Shown here: positions 8,835-16,391 of the stretch, piece by piece
Layout: every line of letters begins with the position of its first letter
How positions within the stretch are numbered: the first letter of the stretch is position 1
Source: an uncultured Bacteroidota bacterium
GTDB lineage: Bacteria > Bacteroidota > Bacteroidia > Chitinophagales > Chitinophagaceae
NCBI GenBank assembly: GCA_903944755.1
Contig: CAJATB010000151.1
Coordinates: forward strand, 1-19,548
Direction of reading: 5' to 3'
Length of the DNA stretch: 19,548 bases
Made by a program: the position numbers and the translations under genes
Notes under the pieces: generated by a model
Seen by the model: the letters and a program-made list of their open reading frames with translations, nothing else
Database searches by the model: none
Told to the model about the DNA's origin: nothing

Positions 8835-8895
8835 TTTTAGTATAAAACTCTTAACTTAGAATACAACATTTGCTTTCAATTTTTAACATTTCCCC

Positions 8896-9960
8896 ATGGC
8901 AACAATAATAAGCGGTACAGGTAGTTATATCCCAAGCATTGTAAAAACAAATCAGTCTTTCATAGACAATACCTTTTATGACGAACATGGTGAAATAATT
9001 AATACCCCTAACGAAGAAATTGTTGCAAAGTTTAAAGACATTACCGGTATTGAAGAAAGAAGATATGTTGAAGATAATTTGAACACGTCCGATATGGCAA
9101 CCAAGGCTGCAGCTTTAGCCATTGAAAATGCAGGTATTGATCCAGAAACAATAGACCAAATTATTGTAGCCCATAATTTTGGAGAAGTTGTTGCTGGAAG
9201 TATACAGACAGATACCATTCCTTCCATTGCCTCAAGAGTAAAACATAAACTAGGTATACATAACCCAAACTGCGTTGCTTATGATGTTTTATTTGGCTGC
9301 CCAGGCTGGATTCAGGGAGTTATACAAGCGGATTCTTTTATTAAATCGGGATTAGCAAAAAGGTGTTTAGTGATAGGTGCGGAAACATTAAGCCGTGTGG
9401 TAGATGCGCATGATAGAGATAGTATGATTTTTAGTGACGGCGCAGGGGCATGTATAGTAGAAAATTCAAGTGATAGCAACAGTGGTATTTTAGCAGCTAG
9501 TGTTCAAAGCCATTGTATTGATGAAGCTTATTTTTTATACTTAGGAAAATCAAATGACCCAGCAGCAGCCGAAGACACAAAGTATATTAAAATGAAGGGT
9601 AGAAAGGTTTACGAGTATGCCATAAAAAATGTCCCCTTGGCAATGAAAGAATGTATCGAAAAAGCTGGTGTAGCTATACTTGATGTAAAACAATTTTTCT
9701 TGCACCAGGCAAATGAAAAAATGGACGCAGGTTTTATCAAAGCATTATTCAAACTATATGGCATTAGGGAAGTCCCTAGTAATATTATGCCAATGAGTAT
9801 ACATGAATTAGGTAATAGTTCTGTTGCGACCATTCCAACTTTATATGACATGGTTAAGAGAGGAAAATACAAGGACCATGAATTACAAAAAGGAGATGTA
9901 ATTGTTTTTGCATCAGTAGGAGCCGGTATGAATATAAATGCGATATGTTACCGCGTATAA
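8896..9960 (+). CDS. 3-oxoacyl-ACP synthase III family protein (FabH-like)
   Basis: A 354-residue thiolase-fold condensing enzyme. The full Cys-His-Asn triad is present: Cys135 in DVLFGCPGW, His270 in FFLHQANEKMD, and Asn307 in HELGNSSVATIP. FabH proteins condense an acyl-CoA primer with malonyl-ACP to start fatty-acid synthesis. This one is about 35 residues longer than E. coli FabH, with an N-terminal extension (FYDEHGEIINTPNEE, about 27-41) ahead of the 'TGIEERRY' block, and it has a CPGW active-site context where classical FabH has a small-residue C-A-G context. It is therefore probably a paralog with a different primer, not the housekeeping FabH. It lies 61 bases after manC on the same strand and may be in the same transcript. 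I leave the symbol empty because substrate and paralog identity are not settled. Confidence 0.88.
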   Translation: MATIISGTGSYIPSIVKTNQSFIDNTFYDEHGEIINTPNEEIVAKFKDITGIEERRYVEDNLNTSDMATKAAALAIENAGIDPETIDQIIVAHNFGEVVAGSIQTDTIPSIASRVKHKLGIHNPNCVAYDVLFGCPGWIQGVIQADSFIKSGLAKRCLVIGAETLSRVVDAHDRDSMIFSDGAGACIVENSSDSNSGILAASVQSHCIDEAYFLYLGKSNDPAAAEDTKYIKMKGRKVYEYAIKNVPLAMKECIEKAGVAILDVKQFFLHQANEKMDAGFIKALFKLYGIREVPSNIMPMSIHELGNSSVATIPTLYDMVKRGKYKDHELQKGDVIVFASVGAGMNINAICYRV

Positions 9961-9967
9961 GTTTCGA

Positions 9968-11815
9968 CTAATACCCTCTTACATTTTTCCCTTCTACATA
10001 GTTTACAAAAGCTTTATTACAAACTTTGTTACCTCCAGGTGTCGGATAATTACCAGTGAAATACCAGTCGCCTGTATTAGTAGGGCAACATAAATGCAAA
10101 TCTTCAATAGTCTGATAAATTACTTCTACAGGAATAGTGATATCCTCTGGTGTAATTAATTGTGCAATTTTATCGGAAATATCTTCAGGAGTAAATGGTT
10201 TGTATAATTGCCTCACAACATTTTCAGTATGCAATTCTCCGCTCACTTCCAGTGCTTTAATTTTATTATATACTTCGTCAATAATATTAGCCATTCCCTT
10301 TTCAGTTAGCAAAGCAATAACAGCTCTGAAGGCAATAAAATCGCCCATCTTACTCATGTCAATACCATAGCAGTCAGGATACCTTATTTGTGGAGCCGAG
10401 GAAACAACTATAATTTTCTTAGGAGATAAGCGAGACAACATTCTTATGATACTCTCTCTTAAAGTGGTACCTCTAACAATACTATCGTCAATAACAACTA
10501 GGGTATCCTGGTTCGCTATCACTGTCCCATAGGTAATATCATAAACGTGCTGCACCATTTCATTTCTGTTGGCGTCGTCCGTAATAAAAGTCCTTAGTTT
10601 AACATCCTTTATAGCAATTTTTTCTTGACGAATTTTTCGATTAACCATTTCTTCCAACTTGTCGGCATCTACTTGATTACCCCAACTTAAAATACGTTCT
10701 ACTTTAATTTTATTCAAATATTGTTCCATCCCTTTCACTAAACCATAAAATGCAACTTCGGCCGTATTAGGAATATAGGAAAAAATAGTATTTTTTAAAT
10801 CCTTTTCTATCCTGTCTAGTACTCTTTTACTTAAATGGTTTCCTAATGCAATTCTTTCTCTGTAAATTTTTTCATCGCTGCCTCTTGAAAAATAAATACG
10901 TTCAAACGAGCATGCTCTTCTTTCCCCAGGTTCTAAAATTTGTTCGATGGTGTACTTTCCTTTGTCGTCCACTATTAAGGCGCAGCCTGGCATTAATTCT
11001 ACTACTTCATTTTCGGCAACATTAAATGCTGTTCTAATGGCCGCTCTTTCACTAGCAGCAACAATAACCTCCTCGTCAATATAATAATAGGCAGGACGAA
11101 TACCATGCGCATCACGCATTATAAAGCTGTCTCCATTTCCTAATAAGCCTCCTATTGTAAAGCCTCCATCAAATAATTGTGCTGCTTTTTTTAATACAGT
11201 GACAATGTTTGGATTATTGGGATTGATTGCTTCTTCTTTATCTAAAAAGTGATGAATGACTTCCATCATGGCAGCTAAGTCGCTTTGTTTTTCAAAAACG
11301 CCAGGCGCTAATCCAATTTTTTGAAACAGTTCGTCGGTATTAACTAAATTGAAATTACCAGCCAACGCGATATTCTTAGCGGGTTCTAAATTTCTTTTAA
11401 TAAAGGGATGGCAAAATTCAACATTGTTTTTCCCTTGTGTACCATACCTTAAATGACCCAGTAAAATTTCTCCCATAAAAGGCAAATGCCCCTTCATAAG
11501 TCCTGGATGTTTTGCAATATCTGGCTGGAATTTTTCTAGCTCTTGTATTTCAAGGCCAATTTTATAAAACAAGTCAGCAATAGGCTGCTGTGCGTTACTT
11601 CTTAAACGGTAAAGGAATGGATTGCCTGGTTCTATATTTAATTTAACTGTTGCAATACCGGCTCCGTCTTGGCCTCGGTTATGCTGCTTTTCCATGAGTA
11701 AATACAACTTATTTAATCCGTATGTAACCGTGCCTCTTTTTTGAAGATAGTATGATAGGGGTTTTCTTAGTCGAATGTAAGCTAGCCCACACTCGTGTTT
11801 GATTTCGTCGCTCAT
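9968..11815 (-). CDS. Amidophosphoribosyltransferase family protein, extended Bacteroidota form
   Basis: A 615-residue class II glutamine amidotransferase fused to a phosphoribosyltransferase. The nucleophile is Cys9, exposed after removal of an 8-residue leader (MSDEIKHE). Glutaminase residues are visible in QHNRGQDGAGIA (44-55), HLRYGTQG with Arg123, and GNFNLVN (153-159). The PRPP loop VVIDDSIVRGTTLRES is at 440-455. The family makes 5-phosphoribosylamine, the first step of purine synthesis. It is about 110-140 residues longer than classical PurF, with added sequence at about 57-118 and a C-terminal CCPTNTGDWYFTGNYP region (576-591). Bacteroidota genomes often carry this form beside a shorter canonical PurF, so I do not give it the purF symbol. 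It converges on the FabH-like gene with 7 bases between stops. Confidence 0.86.
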   Translation of the reverse strand: MSDEIKHECGLAYIRLRKPLSYYLQKRGTVTYGLNKLYLLMEKQHNRGQDGAGIATVKLNIEPGNPFLYRLRSNAQQPIADLFYKIGLEIQELEKFQPDIAKHPGLMKGHLPFMGEILLGHLRYGTQGKNNVEFCHPFIKRNLEPAKNIALAGNFNLVNTDELFQKIGLAPGVFEKQSDLAAMMEVIHHFLDKEEAINPNNPNIVTVLKKAAQLFDGGFTIGGLLGNGDSFIMRDAHGIRPAYYYIDEEVIVAASERAAIRTAFNVAENEVVELMPGCALIVDDKGKYTIEQILEPGERRACSFERIYFSRGSDEKIYRERIALGNHLSKRVLDRIEKDLKNTIFSYIPNTAEVAFYGLVKGMEQYLNKIKVERILSWGNQVDADKLEEMVNRKIRQEKIAIKDVKLRTFITDDANRNEMVQHVYDITYGTVIANQDTLVVIDDSIVRGTTLRESIIRMLSRLSPKKIIVVSSAPQIRYPDCYGIDMSKMGDFIAFRAVIALLTEKGMANIIDEVYNKIKALEVSGELHTENVVRQLYKPFTPEDISDKIAQLITPEDITIPVEVIYQTIEDLHLCCPTNTGDWYFTGNYPTPGGNKVCNKAFVNYVEGKNVRGY

Positions 11816-11834
11816 GATGAAGTTTAAGGAGGCC

Positions 11835-11842
11835 CAAAATTA
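11835..11842 (-). promoter_or_regulatory. Putative promoter -7 element of the amidophosphoribosyltransferase gene (TAATTTTG)
   Basis: On the minus strand TAATTTTG matches TAnnTTTG exactly, 19 bases before the ATG at 11815. I see no clear -33 box. The expected leader is about 13 bases. Confidence 0.4.
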
Positions 11843-11892
11843 CGATACTTCCTTAAAAATTCCCTGTTGTACTAGATTAATATTTTACTAGA

Positions 11893-13284
11893 CTAGTAAG
11901 TTTTTTCTTTAACAATAGCGTTTGCCACTTTAATCCAGTCTTTTAATTCGGTACAGGTACCATAAGACTCGTCAATATATATATAATAATTAGGTATGCG
12001 CTCTTTGAACCATGCTTCTAAGGCCTTCACCTTTTTTTCTTCCAATGCACGTTGAGCAACACGATTGTAATCTTCTTTTAGGTTTTCTTTATGGGGTTCG
12101 GTTCTTTCCTTGAAATAAATTAACCTTACCGCTTTTCTACCACGGTCGTCTGTATATACTTGAGGGGCTGATACTTGACCTGGTTTCATACCTTTAACTA
12201 CTATCACCATGTCTTTATCCAATTGGTCATAATTAACATAAGTGGACCCGTCACGACCAGCAATCGCGCCACCGCTAAATTTGCTTTGATCGTCATCGCT
12301 ATGTTTATTTACTGCTTCCCCGAAAGTAGTTTTACCCGCAACAATTGCAGTCCTTACACTATCTAAGAAGGTTTTAGTTTCATTGATCTCATCGGCTCCA
12401 ATTGGAGGAATGCGCAAGATGTGCTTTACTACTGCGTCGTCTCCAGACCTTGAGATTAATTGAATCAAATGGTATCCAAATTTAGATTTTACCGGCGCAG
12501 AAATTTGGCCTTCTTTTAAGCGGAAGGAGCCTGCCATAAATGCAGGATCAAAATTCTTTTCATTTCTATTAATATTGAATTGACCTAAGTTTTCTTTAGA
12601 ACTAGGATCTTCTGAATATAACTTAACTAATTGGTCAAATTTATTTATGCCCGCTTCAATTTCACGTCTGTAATCAAACAATTGCTTGATAACATATTCT
12701 TCTACATCTCTGTTTGCTTTTGGATGCATAACTAATTCCATTATTTGCACTTCACTTTCGTATAATGGCAAACTATCCACTGGGATTTTATTATAAAACG
12801 CCCTCACTTCAAAAGGTGTGATTTTTACTTTCTCCACAATTTTCTGTTGCATTTGCTCAGATAATTGTTGTTCTTTAATTATGATCCTAAAGTCTTCTTT
12901 TAATTGAAAAATAGTCCTGCCTGCCACTTCTTCTAAAACTTCTTTACTGCCAAACTGATTAAGGAAAAGTCTTATTTTCCTATCAATCTCGTTTTGTATT
13001 TCGTCTTCGGTAACGTTAAGGGAATCTTTTTCAGCTTGTAATACCAGGGCTTTACGAATTAGCTGCCCTTCTAATACTTGACAAAAAGTTGGAGTAATTA
13101 CGCCTTCTTGATCCTGACTTTGTCTTTTGTAATCTATAATAGCATTATCAATATCGGATCTTAAAATAAATTTATCGCCAACTGTGGCAACGATTTTATC
13201 GGCAAGTACTTTTTTCACTTGCGCTTCCGCACAAAATGAAATAGACAAGAATACCAAAGAAAAAACAATGCTAACTATTTTCAT
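11893..13284 (-). CDS. SurA-like periplasmic peptidylprolyl isomerase (two parvulin domains)
   Basis: A 463-residue periplasmic chaperone/prolyl isomerase of the SurA/PpiC type, expected to help outer-membrane proteins fold. I choose the ATG at 13284 because it begins a clear signal peptide (MKIVSIVFSLVFLSISFCAEAQ). The reading frame stays open for 53 codons upstream, but that stretch is Arg/Lys-rich and overlaps the infB 3' end. Residues 25-165 resemble the SurA N-terminal chaperone region (DKIVATVGDKFILRSDID). Two parvulin domains follow at about 178-280 (YSEDPSSKENLGQF, GQISAPVKSKFGYHLIQL) and 285-392 (VVKHILRIPP, SGGAIAGRDG). Domain 1 lacks the usual HIL at its start; domain 2 has it. It lies 68 bases after infB on the same strand, so it may be read through from that operon. 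Confidence 0.9.
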   Translation of the reverse strand: MKIVSIVFSLVFLSISFCAEAQVKKVLADKIVATVGDKFILRSDIDNAIIDYKRQSQDQEGVITPTFCQVLEGQLIRKALVLQAEKDSLNVTEDEIQNEIDRKIRLFLNQFGSKEVLEEVAGRTIFQLKEDFRIIIKEQQLSEQMQQKIVEKVKITPFEVRAFYNKIPVDSLPLYESEVQIMELVMHPKANRDVEEYVIKQLFDYRREIEAGINKFDQLVKLYSEDPSSKENLGQFNINRNEKNFDPAFMAGSFRLKEGQISAPVKSKFGYHLIQLISRSGDDAVVKHILRIPPIGADEINETKTFLDSVRTAIVAGKTTFGEAVNKHSDDDQSKFSGGAIAGRDGSTYVNYDQLDKDMVIVVKGMKPGQVSAPQVYTDDRGRKAVRLIYFKERTEPHKENLKEDYNRVAQRALEEKKVKALEAWFKERIPNYYIYIDESYGTCTELKDWIKVANAIVKEKTY

Positions 13285-13311
13285 CAAACTTTTATTAATG
13301 TTTAAAGATCC

Positions 13312-13338
13312 GATAGCTGGGCGATTATCCCAACTATC
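13312..13338 (-). promoter_or_regulatory. Hairpin between infB and the SurA-like gene
   Basis: An imperfect inverted repeat GATAG-x-TGGG / CCCA-x-CTATC with a 7-base loop and one internal mismatch. No T-run follows on the minus strand (GGATCTTTAAACATT), so it is a poor intrinsic terminator; the run of A/T precedes it. It sits 27 bases before the SurA-like start and may be a processing or pausing structure. Confidence 0.4.
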
Positions 13339-13352
13339 AAATCTTAATTTTT

Positions 13353-16310
13353 TTATAAAGTACGTTTTACTTCCTCTTCTTCGAAGGCTTCTACTATATC
13401 CCCTGGTTTCAGGTCGCTGAAATTTTTGATTGTCAAACCACACTCCATATTAGAAACAACATCTTTCACATCGTCTTTGAAACGTTTCAAACTTCCTAAT
13501 TCAGCAGCTTGGCCTTCTCCTCTTGGGAATTCAACAATACCATCACGTATAATACGAATTTTACTATTACGGCTTAATTTACCATCTAACACGAAACATC
13601 CTGCAACGGTTGCTTTGTCAAATTTGTACACTTCTCTAACTTCCACATTCGCAACAATCTTCTCTTGTATTTTCGGCTCCAACATACCTTCCATCGCGCT
13701 CTTGATTTCATCAATTGCATTGTAGATAATAGAGTATAATTTAATTTCCACACCTTCCGTTTCAGCTAATTTATTCGCTTGCATAGAAGGTCGAACGTTA
13801 AATCCAATAATGATAGCATCGGATGCTGCAGAAAGTAACACATCTGATTCAGAAATTTGACCTACTCCTTTTAGAATTACCCTAATAGCAATTTCTTCAG
13901 TAGACAATTTTTGCAATGAATCACTTAAGGCCTCCACAGAACCATCCACGTCACCTTTAATGATAATGTTTAATTCCTTGAAATTTCCTAAAGCTAAACG
14001 ACGACCAATTTCATCCAACGTAATATGCTTTCTAGTTCTTAAGCCTTGCTCTCTTAATAATTGAGCACGCTTAGTAGCTAATTCTTTTGCTTCTGCTTCG
14101 TCATCAAATACTTTAAACTTCTCCCCTGCTTGCGGTGCTCCATTTAAACCTAATATTACTACAGGAGTTGAAGGAGGCGCAACTTCAATACGTTGATTAC
14201 GTTCATTGAACATGGCTTTTACACGACCATAATGTTGGCCTGATAAAATTAAATCTCCCTGACGTAATGTTCCGTTTTGTACTAAAATAGTTGCTACATA
14301 TCCACGACCTTTATCTAAAGACGCTTCAATTACACTACCAGTAGCTTCTCTATTTGGATTCGCTTTAAGGTCTAATAATTCAGACTCTAATAATACTTTT
14401 TCTAGTAAAGCGTCTACATTCAAACCTTGCTTAGCAGACAATTCTTGGTTTTGGAATTTACCACCCCAAGCTTCTACTAAAATATTCATTTGCGATAATT
14501 GCTCATAAATTTTTTGTGGCTGTGCACCGTCTTTATCAATCTTGTTCACAGCAAAAATCATTGGTACATTCGCTGCTTGTGAGTGACTAATTGCTTCTCT
14601 TGTTTGAGGCATCACCGCATCATCGGCTGCTACAACAATAATTGCAATATCTGTTATTTTAGCACCACGCGCACGCATTGCTGTAAAGGCTTCGTGACCT
14701 GGTGTATCCAAAAACGTAATTGCTTTCCCATTAGGCAATGTTACCTCGTAAGCTCCAATATGTTGCGTGATACCACCAGCCTCGCCAGCAACTACATTCG
14801 CATTACGGATATAATCTAGCAAAGATGTTTTACCATGATCGACGTGACCCATAATAGTAACAATCGGAGGACGCTCTACTAAATTCGCGGCATCTTCTGC
14901 TTCTTCTTCAACATCTAATTCTTGCGCTTCTTCTAGTCCAACGAATTCTACTTCAAAACCAAACTCACTTGCCACTAATTCAATAACCTCTGCGTCTAAA
15001 CGTTGGTTAATTGAAACCATGATGCCTAAATTCATACACTTGCTAATGATATCAGCAAAACTTACATCCATCAAACTAGCTATTTCACTTACTGTAACAA
15101 ATTCTGTTACCTGTAATTTGGTATCTCTTACTTGATTCAATTCATTTTCAGCAGCTTCTTCTCTTCTGGCACGACGATATTTCGACTTCATGCTCTTTCC
15201 TCTACCACCTTGGCCAGATAATTTAGCCTGTGTTTCCTTAATCTTATCTTGAATTGCTTTTTGATCGATTTCTTTTTGTTCAGCAGTAACAGGACCGAAC
15301 CTATTTGGTCCACGACCTCCTTGACCTGGACGTGCTGCGCCACCGCCACCTTGTGGACGGTTTCCTTGGTAGCCACCACCTTGTGGGCGATTTCCTTGGT
15401 AACCTCCGCCACCTTGGCCACCTTGAGGGCGATTTCCTTGGTAACCACCACCTTGGCCACCCTGTGGTGCGGCACCACCTGGACCACCACCTTGTGGACG
15501 GTTTCCTTGTACTGGAATACGCTTACGTGTACGCTTTTCTTCTTGGCTTAATGGTTTTGGACGTGTGTCGCTATTAACAGGTAAAACAATTTTACCCATA
15601 ATTTTAGGTCCTTCTAACTTAGTTGCTTGAATATTTTCAATTTTGCCATGTACATTTTCCGGTTGAATAGAATGATCCGTCGGAACTGCTTTCGGAGCTA
15701 TAGCAGCATCTTCTTTTTTAGCAGAAGCTGCTGTTTTTTTTGCAGGCGCTTTTGCTGAAACAGCTTTAGCAGCAGGAGCTGGTGCTTCCTCCTCCTTCTT
15801 AGCTGATTTTTTAGGTCGGGTTGAAGAATCTATTAAGGAAAGATCTATCTTATTGATAACTTTAGGCGCCTCCACCTCTGCAGCTTCGGTCTTAATTGCC
15901 TTAGGCACTTCAGGTGCCGGAGCTTCCACTTTAGGCGCAACCACTTTTTTAGGCCCAGAGAAAACATCATCTGCCTTTACTTTAGTACTAGCTTCAGTCG
16001 GTCTTGGTACTTCTGGCTTTGATTCAGCCACTTTTTCTACAGCATCAACCGCTTTCGCAGGTTCTGGCTTTTTTACTTTATCACTAACCGCATTCTTTGG
16101 CAGTTCCACATGGTCTGCTTTATCTCTTGCAACCTTATCGCTTTGGAATTCGGCTTGCAAAGAATAATACTGATCCTCGGTTAATTTAGCTGTTGGCTTA
16201 AGGTCATCTTTAGGAAAACCTTTCTTTACTAAGAAATCAACGATGGTATCTTGACCGACGTTGAATTCTTTAGCAGCTGCTAACAATCTTGGTAGTTTCA
16301 ATTCTGACAT
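13353..16310 (-). CDS. infB: Translation initiation factor IF-2
   Basis: A 985-residue GTPase that brings initiator fMet-tRNA to the 30S subunit and promotes subunit joining. An IF2_N-type helical domain is at 4-50 (LPRLLAAAKEFNVG). A Lys/Ala/Pro-rich linker (55-260) follows, then a Gly-rich tract with four GNRPQGG copies (269-336), a basic patch (about 365-390), and a second IF2_N-like domain (about 400-460). The G domain has G1 GHVDHGKT (488-495), G3 DTPGHE (535-540) and G4 NKID (589-592). Beta-barrel domains and the fMet-tRNA-binding C2 domain end at 985. The ATG at 16310 is supported by homology of the first residues. It is the third gene of the rimP-nusA-infB operon, 81 bases after nusA. 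The long N-terminus is typical of the phylum. Confidence 0.97.
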   Translation of the reverse strand: MSELKLPRLLAAAKEFNVGQDTIVDFLVKKGFPKDDLKPTAKLTEDQYYSLQAEFQSDKVARDKADHVELPKNAVSDKVKKPEPAKAVDAVEKVAESKPEVPRPTEASTKVKADDVFSGPKKVVAPKVEAPAPEVPKAIKTEAAEVEAPKVINKIDLSLIDSSTRPKKSAKKEEEAPAPAAKAVSAKAPAKKTAASAKKEDAAIAPKAVPTDHSIQPENVHGKIENIQATKLEGPKIMGKIVLPVNSDTRPKPLSQEEKRTRKRIPVQGNRPQGGGPGGAAPQGGQGGGYQGNRPQGGQGGGGYQGNRPQGGGYQGNRPQGGGGAARPGQGGRGPNRFGPVTAEQKEIDQKAIQDKIKETQAKLSGQGGRGKSMKSKYRRARREEAAENELNQVRDTKLQVTEFVTVSEIASLMDVSFADIISKCMNLGIMVSINQRLDAEVIELVASEFGFEVEFVGLEEAQELDVEEEAEDAANLVERPPIVTIMGHVDHGKTSLLDYIRNANVVAGEAGGITQHIGAYEVTLPNGKAITFLDTPGHEAFTAMRARGAKITDIAIIVVAADDAVMPQTREAISHSQAANVPMIFAVNKIDKDGAQPQKIYEQLSQMNILVEAWGGKFQNQELSAKQGLNVDALLEKVLLESELLDLKANPNREATGSVIEASLDKGRGYVATILVQNGTLRQGDLILSGQHYGRVKAMFNERNQRIEVAPPSTPVVILGLNGAPQAGEKFKVFDDEAEAKELATKRAQLLREQGLRTRKHITLDEIGRRLALGNFKELNIIIKGDVDGSVEALSDSLQKLSTEEIAIRVILKGVGQISESDVLLSAASDAIIIGFNVRPSMQANKLAETEGVEIKLYSIIYNAIDEIKSAMEGMLEPKIQEKIVANVEVREVYKFDKATVAGCFVLDGKLSRNSKIRIIRDGIVEFPRGEGQAAELGSLKRFKDDVKDVVSNMECGLTIKNFSDLKPGDIVEAFEEEEVKRTL
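15303..15515 (-). repeat. Gly-rich YQGNRPQGG repeat tract inside infB
   Basis: IF-2 residues about 266-336 contain GNRPQGG at 269, 292, 306 and 316, three of them preceded by GGYQ or GGGYQ, with QGGQGGG spacers. At the DNA level this is an imperfect tandem repeat built around CCTTGGTA and CGATTTCC on the plus strand. It is in frame with infB and is low-complexity coding sequence, not a CRISPR or mobile repeat. The minus strand is rich in GG pairs. Confidence 0.85.
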
Positions 16311-16323
16311 TCTGTTGTTTTTT

Positions 16324-16356
16324 GTCCCGATAAATCAGTGCCTGATTTTTCGGGAC
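16324..16356 (-). promoter_or_regulatory. Long hairpin in the nusA-infB intergenic region
   Basis: GTCCCGA-T-AAATCAG / CTGATTT-T-TCGGGAC forms two 7-bp stems separated by one T-T mismatch, with a 3-base loop. Its 3' foot on the mRNA ends 13 bases before the infB ATG. On the minus strand it is followed by AAAAAACAACAG, so it is not an intrinsic terminator. A translational or RNase-processing role for infB, or a dispersed palindromic element, would fit. Confidence 0.65.
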
Positions 16357-16391
16357 GAGTCACCTAATACAAATATACTTCAAAAACAAGG

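Noticed and set aside
11884..11900. Palindrome TTACTAGACTAGTAA at the stop of the SurA-like gene as a terminator
   Set aside because: On the minus strand it is followed by AATATTAATC with no U-tract; the T-run lies on the plus-strand side, where no gene ends.
13285..13443. 53-codon N-terminal extension of the SurA-like reading frame
   Set aside because: It overlaps the infB 3' end, is Arg/Lys-rich, and would bury the signal peptide that starts at 13284.
15303..15515. Regularly repeated DNA resembling a short CRISPR-like or minisatellite array
   Set aside because: The repeats have no unique spacers, are in frame with infB and encode YQGNRPQGG units.
15188..15577. Several open frames on both strands across the infB Gly-rich tract
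   Set aside because: They are low-complexity shadows of the repeat (Val/Ala/Lys, Thr/Leu/Trp or His/Leu/Gly rich) with no independent coding signal.
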